A program made the position numbers and the translations under genes. This document shows positions 57,281-64,000 of a DNA stretch of 64,000 bases, in pieces. This stretch comes from Candolleomyces eurysporus (lineage: Eukaryota > Basidiomycota > Agaricomycetes > Agaricales > Psathyrellaceae): positions 1 to 64,000 of the forward strand of contig JANBPK010000745.1 of assembly GCA_027579435.1 (NCBI GenBank), given 5' to 3'. Under the pieces are notes generated by a model, which saw nothing but the letters and a program-made list of their open reading frames with translations, searched no databases and was not told where the DNA came from. Numbering within the stretch: the first letter of the stretch is position 1; each line of letters starts with the position of its first letter.

Positions 57281-60200
57281 GGGAGTGGAATAGTGATAGG
57301 ACCAGTGATTTCGAAGGAGAGGACGAGGCTTGAGTACGGGAAGGGTCTCCAAAGGGCCTCTGGAACGGAAAGGACGGGATCGAGACAGTAGAATCACAAA
57401 TGAAGGAGAGCGGACTTATGAAGCCTTGAAATGTATGTTTGCGTGCATGTGCAAACTTCTGAGATCGTTCTGATTCACAAGCAGCATAGTTCAACCCGCA
57501 AGCGGAAACGGGTAGGTGACATTCCACTCCAAAAAGAAGATTCGGCCGATTTAGTGCCCGTAACTCGTCTGAATAGGGTTTCCACTGCGTGTGAGTGCTT
57601 TCCCAACATCGCCGTGCCGTTGATTTTTGCTTAGCCCAAGGAGCAGCGCCGTCAACCTACGAAATAGAAAGGAAAAGTACATTGCGCGTCGATGCTGTGA
57701 CATGCAAGAAGGCTCACTATCATTGAATGTCAAGCACATGGAAAATTTAGACTTACGACAGTCGTCAAACTGTCAATCAGGGTATCAGGGAGATCGAGGC
57801 GTTGTGGTGTGGACTTAAATCACTATTTGATGTTTGGGCCCCGAAGTAACTGGCAGGGTCGGCCCTGGTCGACCCTGGATCTGAGCCCCATTCACACACG
57901 AGCAATGAAAGGAAGAAACGACCGAGCAGAACAAGAGCAAAATGAACTCGAGACGATCAATGTGACGGAACAATCCTGGATTCATCCGGCAAGATCCGGC
58001 GCCGGGTGACGGCAGACAAATATTCAGACCCAAAATGCCCGGCAAGGTACGCCGAAAAGTCCGATCAACATTGGTGTTCCTCTCTTGTCAACGAACTTCC
58101 GCCAGTGTCTACACGCCGGTCAGGAGATCTAGGCCGCTGATTCTTCGAAGGTGTCAAGAGAGGTCCGAAGGATTGCCTGATGACAACTCCGTTCTTGCCA
58201 TTTCTTCAGTACCAGCACAGTCGGTTCAATTTCGCTTTGTGGAGTTTTTTTAACTTGATAGCAGCCCATAAATACCTCGAAGGGGCAGACTCTACTCTGC
58301 TAAAACCTGCGAAATGTGCGAAGGTTTGTACTCTTTCAGCTTGAGCGCTCGGCATACTTATTGGTCGATTGTGTGCTATTGTGATCGTCACTTTCCCCAC
58401 GTCGTTGTCTTGGCTTTTTTGGATACCTGGGCTCACTTCCCCAGGCCAGTGACACTGACAACTCCTACTCGGACTATGTGACACCTGGACACTATGATCC
58501 TCCCTCATCTTTAAATGTCGCTCACGTACTGGGGAGGCTCAGGCCTACTGCTGGATGTGCCCTCTTACGACCCGTGTCTTCCGAAGTCCGTGCAAGCCGT
58601 CTTCTTGCTCCGATATGAGCCCTTGTATGCGGCCTTTACTCGGCCCAGCGTGGTCCGATTCAGAGGTCTGTGGGGCCCTTCGAGCTCCGCATGACGATTC
58701 TCGTCTTGCATTTTCGTTATCCATCTTCCTTAACCCCTTTGTAGGCACTCACATTGGGTGGAATTGTGGAATTATTCTCGGGAGCGAGGTTCGGCTGGAA
58801 TTCTTTCGACAGGTTGCTTGACTATGGGTGATCTTCGACCACCGAATCCCCCTATTTCCCCACTCTTGACACGCAACTAGGGAGCGCCGATGCAACTTAA
58901 AAAGCAGCCGCTAACGTCGTACCGTATCTCTTTCCGACAACTGTGGCATTGCAACCCCACTCGAATACTCCTAACCCTTGCAATTGGTACGAATCCCACA
59001 GTAATAATCCCAAAACTCCGCGATCAACGTGGTGATTGTACTTCGGAGGCACCGGACCACCTCACGTTTCATCAGGATCCCGACTCATGGCACTGACCCT
59101 TCTCGAGTGCCAGTTCCCTGATTACCCTTCTTCGAGTCCATTCGTGCTGTAAACTATGGCGTTCAATCATCACGTCCCAAGCCAGCAGTTCGATCTACAT
59201 ATTGGCTACCTCGTGGAGAGTCTGAAGTCCTAGAGCGCCGCTCCTTTCACTCCTTGGCCACTGCCTGCGTACCACCCTTCATCGTTCCACAATACAGCCA
59301 CGATCTCGGTCCGACTCAGGCTCTTCCCAATTTGCCATACGGCTCTCTTACTCTGGCGAGGCTGCGCGTACAGGCTGAGGGTGAGATTGACACCTACTGG
59401 TGGTACCACTCAAATTAAACCTGCCGCGTTGCCCGACTTCGCATGAGTAGGGGTTACCTGAACAGTCCTTTATGAATCCCAACGAACTCGAGGCCACCAG
59501 ACTTTAACCTCCTCTGGAACTCTCTGCTCATAGCGCAGCCTCCATTCTGTCGGGCCAACTCGTGGCCATACCACAAAACACAGCACTCGAGAATAATGAG
59601 ATCACCGCCACCTACCATCACTATATTAAAACAAATCACCTCGAGCAATGGAAGCTTGGAATGTGGCTGGCGCTGTACCATGACCTTTCTTGACTGTAAT
59701 TCGTCACTGTGGCTAACTGAGGTTCCTCAGGGCCACCTTTCCCCCGCATCTCTCACACTGACATCTGACCCACTGGCACGGACAGCAATTTGTCTCTTAT
59801 CAGTAACTAGCTTCTCCAGTCCGACTGTACGGAGACCTTCACTCCTGTACCATGTTGAGTGACATGCGGAAGTACTCCGTCTGCGTCCGTGTCGGACAGT
59901 CGGAGGCAGAGTCTCTGCACGAGGCGCGTAATGTCACTCGAATAAGTGAGGAACACTCAGCCAGTTTAGAAGAGAGTGGAACACGAAGCATCGTGTACTA
60001 TTGGGTTCAACTAATCGAATGTATCCTAATCCTAATCAAGTTCCGTGTAGTGGTTGCATGTGCGAAGCGAATAGCGAACGACGAGAAATGAAGTGCGAAG
60101 TAATCACGGAATGAAGGTAGCTGAAACGAGTGGACGAGCTGGCAAAAAGTGTGCCAAAGAAAGGAATCGCAGACAATCTTCGCGGGAGACAAGTAAAGCG

Positions 60201-60434
60201 CAGCTCATGAGATAACCAAGCGATGCAATCGATTGAGCGAAGAAAACAAGAACAAAATGGATAGTGTCCGAGCGCTTAGTGTGCAGTGGATAATGTAAGG
60301 TTGCCAAATAATCGACAAGAAACGAATTTGAGTGAAGAAAAGTTCCCCTATTTCCATATCCTATCCTTCTGATAAGAACTAGTCGCGAAAGTCGAATCAT
60401 GCTGCAAATATAGAGCTATATTAGCGGGTTTCTC
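57281..60434. other. gene-poor region, 3.1 kb
   Basis: No gene could be built. One plus-strand stretch, about 59124-59417, is open for roughly 97 codons without an ATG (for example STYWLPRGESEVLERR and PPFIVPQYSHDLGPTQALP, ending EIDTYWWYHSN and a stop) and may be a relic exon. The interval 58500-59900 is rich in C and T. Nothing else is supported. Confidence 0.45.
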
Positions 60435-62800
60435 TTACGGATTGAACTGTCGGATGAGCTGGAGCGCCTTCTCTGATCTAGGCCTTATGTCGCACTGGAA
60501 TGGGTTGGGTGTTCTAGACGAGGGTTAGCTGCAACGCGATCACGAAATAGTCGGACAACTGCATACCTGAATATAGGGTTCTCAAACACAACTTCAGGCT
60601 CAATCACGTTCCCAGCATCATCGACAGGTTTCGAGATGTTGAGGGTTGCGAGCATACTGGAAACCAAAAGCCATAACGAAGCATCGACCAAGTCGTTCCC
60701 GGGACACCGTCTAGCCCCAGTCCCAGTCATCAAAATGACAATTCTAGGGTTAAGTTGGAGAAACTGACCTTCGTCCAAAGCCAAACACATAATTTCTGGG
60801 ATTGCGTTTCCGCTTAGTTTCGGCATCCGTCTCCTCCACAAACCGTTCGGGATTGAAGGTATGCGGGTCAGGGTATATCCGCTCGTCACGACACATTGCC
60901 CTAATAGTTTGGGCGGGTGTCAATTCAACGACTCCAAAAAGGTCGAAATGGCAAAGCTAGCTCAACGCACCAGATGTTTGCAAAAATCAAGGAACCCTTT
61001 GGGATGTGCATTCCATTGTACACGTCGTCCTCCGTCACTCGATGCGGTAAGCCTAGTGTGAACCGAAACGTCAACGAACACGAAAATAATCACCAGTCAA
61101 ATCAAGCCTTACTCAAAGGAACAGCCACACTACAGCGCAATGTCTCTTCTAGCACCGCTTCAACTAAAATCAGCCGAGTGAGTTTCAACGCTCGGCCATA
61201 GCTAATGTGACTAGTACCAACCGTAAGGTAGAGACGCTCTATCCTCAAACGTAGGTAGCCTGTCTTGTCCGACGACAGCGTCGATCTCTTGCTGAGCTTT
61301 CTTCAACACCTCGGGATGATCCATAATTGCGAGGAGGAAATGAGAAACTGCAGTGATTGTCTAAGAAGCAAAGTTTTTCGGCTAAGCGAAGAAGGGAGAG
61401 TAAAAATAAGGAAGCAACGCACAGTATCAATGCTCGCAGCGTACATTGAGTTAGCCGTCCATTTCAAATCGAACTCAAAGTTCTCCGTGGAATTTAGGAG
61501 GTTTTCGTCCTCCATCAGAGTAGAACAAAACGAAGGCTTAGCCGTGCCAGATTTCTAGAGTGAGGCGGGTCAATCAGGTTCATTCTATCTCGACCCGAGC
61601 GAGTCAAAGATGGTATAGAATGGACTCACCATACTGTTCTTGACGTATTCGAAGGGTGCGTCAACGAAGTCCTCCATCATCTTCTTCCACTTCCTCGCCT
61701 TTCGCTTGAAGCTCATTCCAGGTAAGCCTTCTGCCCAACTTGGAATGTTTGCTAGCCACGGGAGCAGATCCACCATCCAGACACCTCCTGCACTGGCAAT
61801 CTCGTTAGCGAGGACATCGACACATTCCTCAGCCATGGTCAAAAAGCTGTCCTCGTTCGAGGTAACTTCGTAACCATACACGACGTTCAACGTCAGTGAA
61901 CCACCATATCTCCGGACGTGTGCGAGATAGTCGGAAGGGGAGGAGATAAGGGCACGCAAGAATGTGGTGGTAGCGGTAGACATGAGGGGATAATAGCTTG
62001 GAATGCGGGCAAGAGCAAATGCCTTGTGCATCAGCCGACGTTGCCTTTTCGACTGCTCTCCGTATGAGGTGAATGCAACCTAGCAAAGACGGCAAACCAA
62101 TGAGGGACAAGGATCCGCGGAAAATATCGAAAGCGTACCATATTCTTGCAGTTGCATCTAGCAGTGCGTTCGGATCAGGCAAACGATTTCTACAGAGAGA
62201 TTTTGGGTACTTACAGCTCGCAGACCATCGTGAATTGGGGTTTATCCGCGTATATTGCGCCACGCTTTTCAAGTAGATCGGATGCGGCTTCGGGACTATT
62301 CACGAAAACCAATCCTTGCCCAAATATGTGCAGGTAAACAATATCGCCTATGGAAAAAACGAGTTAGCGAGCCAGATTCAGAAGGGAAATTGCGAGGTGG
62401 GTCAATGGACGAAATCACACCACGGTGAAGGAGATATTGGACTCTGGGCTTCTTCGCGTGTTTTTCGAAGCACTTCATGACTATGTTCAACGGCGTTCAC
62501 GATGCTCGCCGTTGACAATATGGACTACGCGATGAAGGGGGGGNAGGGGTGGAAGGGGAAATGCCTTATGCCACATGTCTCGATATGATACTCACCGTAT
62601 TGCCTAGCCCAACGCATTGCAGGCAACCAAAGTTCCTTCGCTTGGAGATCCCTAACATTGCCCAGTACCGGTACTGGTTTTGGCCCAGGAGGTAGATGTC
62701 CGTTCCCGGCGTTAGCTTTAAGCTTGCGGATGTAAATGATGGAGGCGACTAGAAGGCATCCAATGCCAGCGAAAAGAGAAGTGCTGCTGGGAGTCGTCAT
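60435..62800 (-). CDS. cytochrome P450 monooxygenase
   Basis: Haem-thiolate monooxygenase anchored in the ER. Eleven exons join in phase to 521 residues: 62596-62800, 62215-62347, 62139-62157, 61630-62079, 61423-61554, 61222-61360, 61113-61163, 60971-61052, 60769-60900, 60567-60710 and 60435-60513. N-terminal helix (LFAGIGCLLVASIIYI), Pro-rich hinge LPPGPKPVPVLGN, helix C (YGEQSKRQRRLMH), helix I region (SMYAASIDT spliced to TITAVSHFLL), K-helix EETLR (ExxR), PERF, and the haem loop FGFGRR spliced to RCPGNDL, which supplies the Cys ligand. The I-helix lacks the usual acidic residue before the Thr pair at its standard place (AASIDTT here, compared with AGADTT). Exon 3 has 19 bases. Intron 1 is 248 nt, four times the usual length. 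Sequence style is that of agaricomycete P450s of the sterigmatocystin-oxidoreductase-like group; substrate unknown. Confidence 0.92.
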
Positions 62801-64000
62801 AGTTTGTGGAAGATGAAAGAACTATCGTGTCCTTCTCTGCGTCGCACGCCGTTGATGACGGCGTAATAGCCTTTGGAAACGATGAGGAGAAGTGGCGTCG
62901 ACAACGGCGAGCAACTAGTTGAGCTCGATGGTGGTGACGACGAAGGGTTGGTAAATGGCGGGCAACGACAGGAAGGGTGGGGAAGAGGAAATGAATAGGG
63001 GAGGAAAGGCAGGCGGGGCTTAAGAGAAAGGGAATTGACGCGTATCGTCAAGAAGTCTAATTTTTAAATGCGAGGGAAGCTGTCCAGTGGGTCTGAATTA
63101 ACGCCATCAATAGTCCGGGGAGATTAAGCCAATACATATCTTCAGATCCCGTCCAACAAATACGGAAACGGAAAACTGAGATTTCCCCTCTCAACGTCCT
63201 CGTGTCGGATTTACCTTTTATGGACAAACTAGCTCCTCAAATAGTCCGTCCTTCGGCCCTAGCTCTTGGCCCCGTTTGGCCGGAACAACCGGCATCGGTC
63301 GCAAATCCCGTTTTGACCTAGCTTGCTCCGTGCTGTCACCATCGCTGAACCTGCACGACATTCAAATTGGCCAGGGATATGGAAAGAAAAACGTTTTGCC
63401 AGCTCATTCTACAGGAAACGGGAAGCCTTGTATTCTATTTACAAGGCTTTCCAACGCCGCGTCACCAGGTTTACTGCCTCCAGCGTGCCGCACTCAGTCT
63501 CTGGTCGTCATCCTCTGGCTGGCTCCTCCCTTGTCCCCGACCTTCCTTCCGGCACTTCTTATGTACAACTCTCGGGCTGCCCAACATACTTTCCTTTGAG
63601 CTCCGGGCCCTCCAGAAGTCTCACAGCCACGTCAACAGCCTCCGTCGACATGAGAACAAGCTCGAGAGATATCACTTTTGCTTCCTTCATCTGGTAGTCT
63701 CTTCCTCGACAACACTAACTACGGCCACCGTACCTTGCAACCATTTGGCTCTGTGGGTTCATCTGATCCTGCGAAATCTCCCAGCATTGAGCTTTAAGTC
63801 ACAACTCAAAACCCTTTCCTGGGAGACCAATGTCACGACAGATCACGACGCACTACGTATCCATATATATAATCCTCTAACGTTAAGTGGTTACAATGCT
63901 TCCGTCGTCGAGATACCGATCCTCCTTCGATCTGGTGTGTGAGTTTGGTGGCTCTCGTCGCGGGGCGTGAAAGAGCCTTTCGAAGAGCGAAATATCAGCG
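62801..64000. other. upstream of P450 and right window end
   Basis: The first ~250 bp are the P450 leader and promoter. From about 63230 the plus strand has overlapping open frames (up to about 190 codons at 63367-63942), but they lack a motif and no splice model joins them. A gene entering from the right cannot be excluded. Confidence 0.4.

Noticed and set aside
56899..57333. Plus-strand ORF overlapping the DUF6534-type gene
   Set aside because: The minus strand has the family motifs and spliced frames; the plus frame shows nothing.
17225..62800. Single biosynthetic cluster spanning lactonases, AsaB-like genes and P450
   Set aside because: No backbone enzyme, transporter or regulator ties them together, and housekeeping UTP22 and HPP genes lie between.
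1..64000. CRISPR array, integrase island or bacterial-type operon
   Set aside because: No spaced short repeats; the genes are intron-rich and fungal.

Overview
The window reads as nuclear DNA of a filamentous basidiomycete, most likely an Agaricomycete. Almost every gene is broken by many short GT-AG introns (mostly 43-70 nt). The gene families fit: copper radical oxidase, DUF6534-type and DUF4436-type membrane proteins, expanded F-box families, CmcJ/AsaB-like oxidoreductases and a FGFGRRRCPG cytochrome P450. There are no operons. I built exon models by joining frames across introns and checking phase at each junction. The draft carries many single N bases, and three genes or copies have 1-nt frame breaks (at a C run, a T run and next to an N) that look more like consensus errors than real lesions. 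I saw no tRNA, rRNA, CRISPR array or intact transposon.

Layout. 1-10.1 kb: a 5'-truncated copper radical oxidase with a C-terminal membrane anchor, a class-3 lipase, a four-helix membrane protein and a second lipase. 10.5-25.3 kb: two ~3 kb copies of an F-box gene facing the same way, enclosing an acetate-transporter-family gene, a tandem pair of carboxymuconate-cyclase-like (lactonase) genes and a leucine-rich F-box-like gene. 26.7-34.8 kb: a GPI-type secreted protein, two diverged paralogues of an unrecognised 203-aa family flanking a DUF4436-like membrane protein, then a ~1.7 kb scrap-yard of pseudogene pieces copied from 21-22 kb and 28 kb, one of them internally inverted. 34.9-40.5 kb: the ribosome-biogenesis gene UTP22 (10 exons) and a four-helix membrane protein. 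40.6-54.7 kb: an interleaved duplication in which two CmcJ/AsaB-like oxidoreductase genes alternate with three decayed F-box relics, around an HPP-family membrane protein, with an MRH-domain receptor gene at the right and a decayed fragment of it at the left. 55.4-62.8 kb: a DUF6534-type seven-helix protein, about 3 kb of gene-poor sequence, and an 11-exon P450.

Functionally the window mixes housekeeping (UTP22, MRH receptor) with saprotroph-type accessory functions: peroxide-generating oxidase, lipases, aromatic-ring lactonases, P450, AsaB-like oxidoreductases. The most notable structural signals are the paired F-box duplication with a conserved predicted 3-nt exon, the interleaved oxidoreductase/F-box-relic array and the mosaic pseudogene with an inversion. 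I see no self-contained novel system such as a defence island or transposon.
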